A program made the position numbers and the translations under genes. Source: Rikenellaceae bacterium (GTDB taxonomy: Bacteria; Bacteroidota; Bacteroidia; Bacteroidales; Rikenellaceae). From it: a DNA stretch of 64,000 bases. The notes beneath the pieces are model-generated. The model did not search any database, was not told where the DNA came from, and saw nothing but the letters and a program-made list of their open reading frames with translations. Location of the stretch: assembly GCA_015059865.1 (NCBI GenBank), contig SUZP01000005.1, positions 1 through 64,000 on the forward strand. Direction: 5' to 3'. This document shows, piece by piece, positions 56,168-64,000 of the stretch (its first letter is position 1; each line of letters starts with the position of its first letter).

Positions 56168-58399
56168 ATGAAAAAAACACTGTTAATTTTCACTATTCTT
56201 CTGCTTGCTATATCTGCACAAGCGAAGAATTACACACTTTCAACACCTAATTCGATGCTTGTCTTGTCGGCTAACGAGGGCAAGTCGGTCTATTTCCGCT
56301 ACTATGGTTCGCATGCCACCATTAAGGAGTTGGCTGCGGCAGGAAGATTGATGTACTACAACGCCTACCCTGCATTTGGTACACATTGTCATACACCATA
56401 CGCATCGCTCGTAAAGCAGCACGATGGCGACAATGCAATGAATCTCCTTGTCGAGAAGGTTGAGGAGAGCGAGAGCAACGGCATCAAGAAGCTCTCTTTC
56501 TTCTTGCGCGACCAAGCGCACCCTACTTTGCTCGTCAAGTTAAACTACTCGGCATACTCCGATTGCGATATCGTGAAGATGAACACCGAGTATATTAACG
56601 AGGGCAAAAAGCCCGTAGTTTTGCAGAAGTATATGTCGGCACTGCTCCCTATTCAGTCCGACAACTGCGTACTTCTCCACCTCGAAGGCTGCCACGGCAA
56701 CGAGTGCAATGAGCGTGTCATACCTTTGACCGAGGGTGTCCGCACCATCTCTACACAGTCAGGTTCGCGCCCTGCTCTCTATCAGAACGCATCATTTATG
56801 CTCGGCTTGGCAGGTCGTCTTGACGAGAGCAACTGCCCTGTCATTGCCGCTACACTCCCTTGGATGGGTAACTTCCTATTCGAGTTCCACAACACACAGC
56901 TTGCTGGCGTAGAGACTCTCTTTATGGGCGGTATAAACCCTGCTGCAAGCGACTACACCTTGGCTGGTAAAAAGTCGCTCGCAACTCCTGAGATGGTATT
57001 CACCTTCACCAACAATGGTAAGGGCGAGGCTACCCGCAACCTTCACCGTTGGGCGCGCAAGCACCAAATCCTCGATGGCACCAAGGAGCGCGAGATTTTG
57101 CTCAACTCGTGGGAGGGTGTGCACTTCGATATCAACGAGAAGAATATGAACAGTATGTGCGAGGATATCGCAAAGCTCGGAGGCGAGTTGTTCGTAATGG
57201 ATGATGGTTGGTTTGGTCCTAAGTACCCACGCAACAACAGCAAGACCTCGTTGGGCGATTGGGGCGTAGCAACATCGAAGTTGCCTAACGGCATTCAACC
57301 ACTTATCGACAATGCACACAAGAACGGCATTAAGTTTGGTATTTGGATTGAGCCAGAGATGGTAAACTCCAAGAGCGAGCTCTACGAGAAGCACCCTGAT
57401 TGGGTATTGCGCCATCCCGATTTCGAGCCTACAAATGGCCGTGGTGGCACACAGCTTTTGCTCGACCTTACCAATCCAAAGGTTCAAGATTTCGTATTCG
57501 GTGTAGTGGATGATTTGCTCACCAAGTACCCTGAGATATACTACATCAAGTGGGATAACAATATGGATATGCTCAACGCGCAGTCGTTGTACCTTCCAAA
57601 GGCATTGCAGTCGAACTTGGCGGTAGAATTTACCCTCTCGCTCGAAAAGATTTTGGAGCGCATTCGTGCTAAGTATCCAAAGGTAGTTATACAGCTCTGC
57701 TCTTCGGGTGGTGGTCGTCTTAACTACGGATATATGCCATATTTCCAAGAGGTATGGACCAGCGACCAAACCGATGCTTACCACCGTGTGGTTATGCAGT
57801 GGGGAGCGTTGAACTTCTATCCATCAAACATCTTGGGCGCTCACATCGGCTCGGCATACAGCAAATATACGCAGCGTCATATCCCTATCAAGTTCCGCGC
57901 AGATGTAGCTTCGATGTGCCGCCTTGGTATGGAGATGGTACCGGCGAAATTGACCGATGGCGAGCGCGAGTATGTGAAGCGCGCTTTTGCCGAGTACAAG
58001 AAGATTAGACCTGTGGTACAGCAGGGCGACCTCTACCGCTTGGTTTCGCCACACGAGGCGACCAAGAACTTCGCTTCGTTGATGTATGTAAGCGAGGCTA
58101 AGGATAGAGCCGTACTCTTTGCTTACCACTTCTATGTTTGGCGCCGTGAGAGCAAAATCATCATTCGCCCTCAGGGCTTGAAGGCTGATGCATTCTATCG
58201 CATCCGTGAGGTTGCACCAGAGGTGGAGGGCAAGCCTGCTCGCATCAATGGCAAGGTTATCAGCGGTCGTGTACTTATGCAGGAGGGTATCGTACTTCCA
58301 GAGCTTACAAAGACTCAGAATTCGACCAAGCCTATCAGCGATGTACGCCCTGTAAACGACTATCGCAGTATGATTCTCGAATTTACGGAGGTAAAGTAG
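56168..58399 (+). CDS. Alpha-galactosidase, GH36, secreted
   Basis: LFVMDDGWFG; YIKWDNNMD; QLCSSGGGRLNYGYM. Confidence 0.93.
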   Translation: MKKTLLIFTILLLAISAQAKNYTLSTPNSMLVLSANEGKSVYFRYYGSHATIKELAAAGRLMYYNAYPAFGTHCHTPYASLVKQHDGDNAMNLLVEKVEESESNGIKKLSFFLRDQAHPTLLVKLNYSAYSDCDIVKMNTEYINEGKKPVVLQKYMSALLPIQSDNCVLLHLEGCHGNECNERVIPLTEGVRTISTQSGSRPALYQNASFMLGLAGRLDESNCPVIAATLPWMGNFLFEFHNTQLAGVETLFMGGINPAASDYTLAGKKSLATPEMVFTFTNNGKGEATRNLHRWARKHQILDGTKEREILLNSWEGVHFDINEKNMNSMCEDIAKLGGELFVMDDGWFGPKYPRNNSKTSLGDWGVATSKLPNGIQPLIDNAHKNGIKFGIWIEPEMVNSKSELYEKHPDWVLRHPDFEPTNGRGGTQLLLDLTNPKVQDFVFGVVDDLLTKYPEIYYIKWDNNMDMLNAQSLYLPKALQSNLAVEFTLSLEKILERIRAKYPKVVIQLCSSGGGRLNYGYMPYFQEVWTSDQTDAYHRVVMQWGALNFYPSNILGAHIGSAYSKYTQRHIPIKFRADVASMCRLGMEMVPAKLTDGEREYVKRAFAEYKKIRPVVQQGDLYRLVSPHEATKNFASLMYVSEAKDRAVLFAYHFYVWRRESKIIIRPQGLKADAFYRIREVAPEVEGKPARINGKVISGRVLMQEGIVLPELTKTQNSTKPISDVRPVNDYRSMILEFTEVK

Positions 58400-58412
58400 T
58401 CCAATCGCCTAT

Positions 58413-59012
58413 ATGATTACGAAAGCAGAGTTCAAATGCTCCTCGGAGCGCATCTCGCAGGTGCCGAAGGATTCGTTGAAGGATATCGCCTTCATCGGTC
58501 GAAGCAATGTTGGTAAGTCATCGCTTATCAATATGCTGACGCGCCACAAGGGACTTGCAAAGGTCTCGGCGACACCCGGAAAGACAAAGTTGATAAATCA
58601 CTTCCTCATAAACAAGGAGTGGTACTTGGTCGATTTGCCGGGTTATGGCTACGCCCGCACCTCGAAAAAGGAGCGCGGAGCCTTTGCAAAGATTATTTTG
58701 GACTATGTTTTCAAGTGCGAGAAGATGCACTATCTCTTCGTATTGGTAGACTCTCGCTTGGAGCCTCAGAAGATAGATTTGGAATTTATAGAGATGTTGG
58801 GCGAGGGAGGTATCCCCTTCGCCCTCATCTTCACCAAGTGCGACAAGCAGTCCGCCACACAGACGCAACGCGCTGTTACGGCCTACAAAAAGCGACTCGC
58901 GGAGCAGTGGGAGGAGTTACCTCCAATGTTACTCTCGTCGAGCGAAAACGGACAAGGCCGCGAGGAGATATTAACTTTTGTTAATAAAATATTGCAAGAA
59001 AGCAGTGAATAA
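58413..59012 (+). CDS. engB: Ribosome biogenesis GTPase YihA/YsxC/EngB
   Basis: FIGRSNVGKSSLINML; LPGYGYA. Confidence 0.96.
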   Translation: MITKAEFKCSSERISQVPKDSLKDIAFIGRSNVGKSSLINMLTRHKGLAKVSATPGKTKLINHFLINKEWYLVDLPGYGYARTSKKERGAFAKIILDYVFKCEKMHYLFVLVDSRLEPQKIDLEFIEMLGEGGIPFALIFTKCDKQSATQTQRAVTAYKKRLAEQWEELPPMLLSSSENGQGREEILTFVNKILQESSE

Positions 59013-59043
59013 GCGCAAAAAGTATTACATTTGTGCTGTAATC

Positions 59044-59130
59044 AATTGATAATTGACAATTGACAATTGACAATTAAAGGTAATTTCTCAATTCTCAATT
59101 CTCAATTCTTAATTCTTAATTTTTAATTTT
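59044..59130. repeat. Heptanucleotide-type tandem repeats
   Basis: aattgacaattgacaattgacaatt ... tctcaattctcaattctcaattctt. Confidence 0.9.
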
Positions 59131-59171
59131 CGGTTGAGAGCTAAATTGACACTTACTTAAATAAAAATAGT

Positions 59172-60116
59172 ATGGCTATCCACAAAATCAAATTCTTCAC
59201 AGGTCGCGCATCGCGCTACTTGGCAGAAAAAATTGTCGCTGCCTACGGCACCACTCTCGGAGAGTGCGAGGTTGTAGAGTTCAGTGACGGCGAATTTCAA
59301 CCGCACTTCATCGAGTCTATTCGTGGCTGTACGGTGTTTATCATCCAATCAACATTCCCTAAGTCGGACAATCTGATGGAGCTGTTGATGATGATTGACG
59401 CTGCAAAGCGTGCATCGGCTTACAAGGTTGTAGCGGTAATCCCTTACTTCGGCTGGGCTCGTCAGGACCGCAAGGACCGCCCACGCGTACCTATCACCTC
59501 CGCACTCGTGGCTAATATGCTCACAGTGGCTGGTGCTGACCGCGTGATGACGCTCGACCTGCACGCCGACCAGATTCAGGGCTTCTTCGATGTTCCTGTT
59601 GATGCTCTCTACGCAAGCGGCATCTTCGTTCCTTACATCAAGAAACTCGGTATCGAAGACCTCTCAATCGCTTCGCCTGATATGGGTGGTGCTAAACGCG
59701 CCAGCACATACGCGAAGTTGCTCGAAACTCCTATCATCATCTCGCACAAGGAGCGCGCAAAGGCTAATGTCGTTGGCTCGATGACCGCCATTGGCGATGT
59801 TGAAGGTCGCAACATCCTTATCGTTGATGATATGATTGACACAGCAGGTACTATCTGTATGGCTGCAAATATGTTGATGGAGCGTGGCGCAAAGAGTGTG
59901 CGTGCAGCAATTACCCACCCTCTATTGTCGGGTAAGGCATACGAGCGCATCAACGAGAGCGCATTGCAGGAGGTTATCGTAACCGACACCATTCCTCTCA
60001 ACCCTGAGAAGGATTTACACAAATTTACCGTGCTTTCGTGCGCTGACATCATTGCTGAGTGCATCGAGCGCGTACACAACTATCAGTCTATCTCTCCACT
60101 CTTCTACAAGTCGTAG
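59172..60116 (+). CDS. prs: Ribose-phosphate pyrophosphokinase
   Basis: FFTGRASRYLAEKI; YFGWARQDRKDRPRVPI; ILIVDDMIDTAGTI. Confidence 0.96.
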   Translation: MAIHKIKFFTGRASRYLAEKIVAAYGTTLGECEVVEFSDGEFQPHFIESIRGCTVFIIQSTFPKSDNLMELLMMIDAAKRASAYKVVAVIPYFGWARQDRKDRPRVPITSALVANMLTVAGADRVMTLDLHADQIQGFFDVPVDALYASGIFVPYIKKLGIEDLSIASPDMGGAKRASTYAKLLETPIIISHKERAKANVVGSMTAIGDVEGRNILIVDDMIDTAGTICMAANMLMERGAKSVRAAITHPLLSGKAYERINESALQEVIVTDTIPLNPEKDLHKFTVLSCADIIAECIERVHNYQSISPLFYKS

Positions 60117-60137
60117 AGGTTGCTAAATATAAAATAG

Positions 60138-60177
60138 TAAGTGGCTGTCTCAATTTTGGATTGGACAGCCACTTACT
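60138..60177 (+). terminator. Terminator after prs
   Basis: TAGTAAGTGGCTGTCtcaattttggattGGACAGCCACTTACTA. Confidence 0.8.
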
Positions 60178-60195
60178 ATTTTGTTGTGCCGAGAG

Positions 60196-61440
60196 CTAAA
60201 ACGCCTCATTGAATGAAAACACTGCGCCGTGGATAAGTTTGCCTCGATGGTCGCGACCTCCAAAGCCATAGTCAAGGCGAATAGTGGCTCCGCGTCTCAA
60301 CGCATAGCGCAGGCCGACACCATAGCTCGGTAGCGTTTCGTGCCAATCGAACTCGCCAAACGAGGAGAATATATTTCCTGCTCCACCCCACGCCACAGCA
60401 CCAAAGCCTTTATATATCTTTTGGCGCAACTCTGCCTGCAAGGTTATGGCGCATAGGTCATTAAATCGACCTGCGTAGTAGCCACGCATAGCCTGCGTGC
60501 CACCTATTGTGGCGTTGTACACCCAAGGTGTGCCTTTACTATTCCACTCGCCTCGCAGGTCGAATGCCAGCACCGCACCACGCCACAAGCGTTGGTAGTA
60601 GTCAGCAACAAGATTTGCACTCCACAATGTTGCACCAATATTATTCATTCCCTTCGGGCGCACCTTGCCCTGCACCGCAATATATACTCCACGCTGAGGA
60701 TTTGCAATCGCATCGCGCGTATCAAACTCGACATAGAGCGAAATGCCCGTAGCGTTATATTTCACGCGCTCGCCATCAAGACGCGCTAAGAGCTCCGTCT
60801 CCGAGGCGTAGCGTTTACCACCAAAGCGACCGAAATGGTAGTTGTAGTCGGCACCAACGCCCACAAACAACCCCTTCGCTACCCTTTGCAGAAATCGAGC
60901 ATCAACGATAGTGCGCGAAGCGAGATATCTGAGCGATGAGTTCGACACCGCGGCATCGTAGCCCACGCCCCAAAAGTAGGTCGGCTGCGAATAGAATTCA
61001 GCGTTGTATATAATACGCTGATTGTCATTCTTGAAGATATTGCAACCCTTCACGCCAACTCTATAAAAACCTGTAAGCGAAGCAGTGGCATAGACTGAAA
61101 AGTTCGATGCAGGGATATTTCGATTTCTCTTATCGAGGCGATATAACCCCGAAGCCATCACCGCCAAGCCCAACGAAGTTGAGCGCGAGTAGTAGAGCGC
61201 AGGCACAAAGCTCATATCGACCTTACGCTCGAAGCTGCTATCCGTACCACTCTCGATTATGTAGTTCGCGAATTTGCGCCACCCCTCGCCACTACGCCTG
61301 TTTTGCTGCTTTAACTCTATTGGCGTATATCTATATGCAATAGTATCCCTGTTTGTAACAAGGATACTATCATTTTGAGCTACCGCCTCGACACCGAGTA
61401 TAGCAAGTAGCGCGAATATAGCTATACGCTTAAACATCAA
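60196..61440 (-). CDS. BamA/Omp85-type outer-membrane beta-barrel protein
   Basis: Signal peptide; C-terminal LRYALRRGATIRLDYGFGGRDHRGKLIHGAVFSFNEAF. Confidence 0.85.
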   Translation of the reverse strand: MMFKRIAIFALLAILGVEAVAQNDSILVTNRDTIAYRYTPIELKQQNRRSGEGWRKFANYIIESGTDSSFERKVDMSFVPALYYSRSTSLGLAVMASGLYRLDKRNRNIPASNFSVYATASLTGFYRVGVKGCNIFKNDNQRIIYNAEFYSQPTYFWGVGYDAAVSNSSLRYLASRTIVDARFLQRVAKGLFVGVGADYNYHFGRFGGKRYASETELLARLDGERVKYNATGISLYVEFDTRDAIANPQRGVYIAVQGKVRPKGMNNIGATLWSANLVADYYQRLWRGAVLAFDLRGEWNSKGTPWVYNATIGGTQAMRGYYAGRFNDLCAITLQAELRQKIYKGFGAVAWGGAGNIFSSFGEFDWHETLPSYGVGLRYALRRGATIRLDYGFGGRDHRGKLIHGAVFSFNEAF

Positions 61441-61974
61441 TTAATTACGATACTTATCTACCACCTTATAGAAATTCTCTACACCTGCATCGTCGAGGTC
61501 ATCCTTAGCACAATAGACCAATTCGCCCTCCTTCGTCACAATCATAATGACGAACTTGTTGTTGCAGTCGCCCAAGCCCCACGCCTTCTTCAAGAGCTGC
61601 TGGTCGTCATCGAGAATGGTTGCACCATTCTTTGCTGCACGCTTGCGCGCCATATTGCGCACCATATTCTTTGGAAGTCCTGTATCGGGGAAATTCATCA
61701 CACCGAAGCCGCGAATAGCCGGACCTGCTGCACGACCATTCTCCTCCAATGCGTCAGAAAGTTTCTTGTTTGCGCCACCCTTCAAATAGCTATCGGGGTC
61801 TACATAGAAGATAAGAAGATTTTTCTCTCCAAACTGAGGTAGTGTCGTAGGATTGCCATTAATGTCGTTAATTGTCAAATTCTCGACCTTGCGAGGTTGC
61901 GAAAGTTCCTGAGCCTCAACAGCTGATGCTACAAACATTACTGCCAACAATAAAAAGATTTTTTTCATTTTCAT
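61441..61974 (-). CDS. Secreted thioredoxin-like protein lacking CxxC
   Basis: LPQFGEKNLLIFYVDPDSYLKGG fold pattern without the Cys pair. Confidence 0.7.
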   Translation of the reverse strand: MKMKKIFLLLAVMFVASAVEAQELSQPRKVENLTINDINGNPTTLPQFGEKNLLIFYVDPDSYLKGGANKKLSDALEENGRAAGPAIRGFGVMNFPDTGLPKNMVRNMARKRAAKNGATILDDDQQLLKKAWGLGDCNNKFVIMIVTKEGELVYCAKDDLDDAGVENFYKVVDKYRN

Positions 61975-62026
61975 ATTAGTTTTTTATTCTTTATCGATGC
62001 AAATATAGAAATTTTTTCTGAATTTA

Positions 62027-62485
62027 TCAGAATTTCACACTTTTGCGTTTGCGGTCGAGATGCGACTCCAATCCATAGCGACCACTGCCCGACAAAACGA
62101 GCGTAATATATATACCTATGTATAATATTTGTCGCTCCACGCCGAGCCATCCAAGCGATGGGTAGATGATGAATATCTCGACAAACATCCCCAGAGCCAT
62201 AATAAACGCCGCAAAGCGAGTGCCATAGCCCAAGATTATCATCGCGGCAAACAACGCCTCCAAGAGTGTAAAGATAACGAAAGTTGCCCAACTACTATCG
62301 AAAAGAAGGGCTGGATAACCCGTCAAAACGAAGTTATAGGTCTGCAACTTATCAATGATATGCAGAGCTATCAACACTCCGACAAAGAGTCTCAGAAAGA
62401 GTATCGCTCGATCGATGAAGCGATATTCGTGCAATATTTCGAGGAGTTGTTTCATCATAACAACCCCTATCACGGCAAAAACCAA
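62027..62485 (-). CDS. DoxX-like membrane protein
   Basis: Four TM segments; ILFLRLFVGVLIALHIIDKLQTY. Confidence 0.7.
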   Translation of the reverse strand: MVFAVIGVVMMKQLLEILHEYRFIDRAILFLRLFVGVLIALHIIDKLQTYNFVLTGYPALLFDSSWATFVIFTLLEALFAAMIILGYGTRFAAFIMALGMFVEIFIIYPSLGWLGVERQILYIGIYITLVLSGSGRYGLESHLDRKRKSVKF

Positions 62486-62531
62486 GCCAAGTAGTAGCGT
62501 AGCGAAATTTTAGGAACGCCTAATCTATACC

Positions 62532-62786
62532 CTACTTCACATATCTCTTCAATGCAGAATCGTAGAGAGTGTCGAGGATATTATAATAGATATCCTCATC
62601 GTCTTTCATTGTCAAACTTGTGGCCTTTTCAAGCAATAGGCTATACAATCTCTGTAACTCACTCTCCATCTCCTCCGCATACGACGACGAAGATACGCTC
62701 AAATTTCGTCGTTTTACTCTGCAAGCTCCATTTGCAAAAGTATAATACACCCTAATACAGAATAACAAGCTCCGTAAAAGTTTCAT
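62532..62786 (-). CDS. Hypothetical protein, 84 aa (start uncertain)
   Basis: Open frame with a TATCTTTG box on the minus strand about 60 nt upstream. Confidence 0.4.
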   Translation of the reverse strand: MKLLRSLLFCIRVYYTFANGACRVKRRNLSVSSSSYAEEMESELQRLYSLLLEKATSLTMKDDEDIYYNILDTLYDSALKRYVK

Positions 62787-62904
62787 TGCTAACGATAATA
62801 TAATCTAACCTAACTATAACTGCAACCCCCACAGTTGCGATACAAAGATATAGAATTTTAGTCTAAAAAACAAATAAATATGGGTTATAGATAGCTACAA
62901 AAAG

Positions 62905-62941
62905 AGTAGGCGCATCTCGAAAAGAGATACGCCTACTCTTG
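62905..62941 (-). terminator. Terminator after the histone H1-like gene
   Basis: AAGAGTAGGCGCATCTCgaaaaGAGATACGCCTACTCTT. Confidence 0.8.
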
Positions 62942-62955
62942 CAACTGAGCAGGAA

Positions 62956-63132
62956 CTATTTCTTAGCCTCCTCAACAGATACCTTACGGAACTCCTTCAA
63001 GAGTTTCGAAAGCTCCAAAGCAGCCTTACGAGCGCGAGTACCTGCAGCTTTGTTGTTCTTCTCTACCTGAGCAGCAGCATTTGCCTGAAAAGCAGCTACT
63101 TGTGCATTGATTTGTTCTACTAAGTTTTTCAT
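62956..63132 (-). CDS. Histone H1-like (Hc1-type) small basic protein, 58 aa, missing from the ORF track
   Basis: MKNLVEQINAQVAAFQANAAAQVEKNNKAAGTRARKAALELSKLLKEFRKVSVEEAKK. Confidence 0.88.
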   Translation of the reverse strand: MKNLVEQINAQVAAFQANAAAQVEKNNKAAGTRARKAALELSKLLKEFRKVSVEEAKK

Positions 63133-63316
63133 AACCTTTTAATTTTAGTTTTAATGGTTTATGACACAAATGTAAATTATTTTTTTTTACCAAACAAATT
63201 TTTTATGCATAAATTACTATTAAACAATAATTTTTTTCTTTTTAGCGCATCTCATAGGTATATTTTTTGATAAAACGGACAAAACAGACAAATTATTAAT
63301 TAAAAGATACAGAGTT

Positions 63317-64000
63317 ATGTTTTCCAAATTTAAAATTCTTGTTTCATTGGTTTTGGTAACTATCTTAGCCTCTTGCAAATTGAGAACCAAAGAGGGCAAC
63401 GAAATGCTATCAATCGAGACTGCAACCATCGTTGGTCGGTCGATGCCATACACCAAGAGTTTCATTGCTCCTATATCAGCCAACTACTCGGCAACTATTC
63501 AGCCTCGCATCTCAGGATTTCTGCTCTCCTCGACATTCCAAAATGGTATGCCCGTAAAGCGAGGGCAGCTCATCTTCACTCTCGACGATGCACCGCAACG
63601 AGCCAATCGCTTGGCTGCCGAGGCTTCGCTCTCATCGGCAAAAGCTAAGGCTGCCGAGGCTAAACGCAACTACGAGCGCGCCATTCCTCTGGCGCGTATC
63701 AACGCCATAAGTCAGACACAGCTCGACCAATACACCGCTGAAAACTTGGCCGCCATTGCCTCGGTTAAATCGGCCGAGCAGACACTACGCAATGCACGAC
63801 TTGACGAGAGCTACACACGCATATACGCCCCTATCAGCGGCATCATATCATCGTCTGCCGCCACAGCTGGCGACTACATAGGTCCCGGCACACAATTTTC
63901 GACCTTGACTACCATACAGAGCATCGATACCGTAGCCGTAGATTTGGCTATTCCGATGCGCGAATATCTCGCCGCATCGGGGCGTACGGCCTTTTCGTAC
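63317..64000 (+). CDS. RND efflux periplasmic adaptor (HlyD/AcrA-like) lipoprotein, truncated by the window end
   Basis: MFSKFKILVSLVLVTILASCKLR; ATIQPRISGFLLSSTFQNGMPVKRGQLIFTLDD. Confidence 0.92.
   Translation, partial: MFSKFKILVSLVLVTILASCKLRTKEGNEMLSIETATIVGRSMPYTKSFIAPISANYSATIQPRISGFLLSSTFQNGMPVKRGQLIFTLDDAPQRANRLAAEASLSSAKAKAAEAKRNYERAIPLARINAISQTQLDQYTAENLAAIASVKSAEQTLRNARLDESYTRIYAPISGIISSSAATAGDYIGPGTQFSTLTTIQSIDTVAVDLAIPMREYLAASGRTAFSY

Overview
This is a 64 kb chromosomal window from a Bacteroidales genome, probably Alistipes or another Rikenellaceae member. That assignment is inferred from gene content and TAnnTTTG promoters; no search was run. Most of it is ordinary chromosome: translation genes (frr, pyrH, tsf, rpsB, rpsI, rplM), secDF, secG, dnaK, ftsK, murI, aroK, topoisomerase IV-like subunits, a sigma-54 activator with lptE, prs and yihA. 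It also holds futalosine-pathway menaquinone genes (mqnB, mqnD) and carbohydrate enzymes (GH3, GH36, ROK kinase, sialate O-acetylesterase, SGNH hydrolases). No phage, IS, CRISPR or classical defence island was seen. The unusual signal is between the genes. (1) Four arrays of mini-hairpins with a ~24-27 bp period and a [CGCCATAAA linker + 13-15 nt palindrome] unit, each ending at a conserved ~30-40 bp leader-like sequence (TTGCGCC...CGGAGTCCG). (2) Five long inverted-repeat hairpins next to the stop codons of minus-strand genes, with a conserved apical core (CGCAGCATAS-N5/6-STATGTGAG) and covarying stems; two have tandemly duplicated left halves. (3) Many heptanucleotide tandem repeats, some of them inside coding linkers. 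(4) G-tract hairpins after promoters of two lipoprotein genes. (5) An unannotated 42-aa ORF after a 1086-aa GLUG-like surface lipoprotein. Function and novelty of these are inference and need comparative checks.
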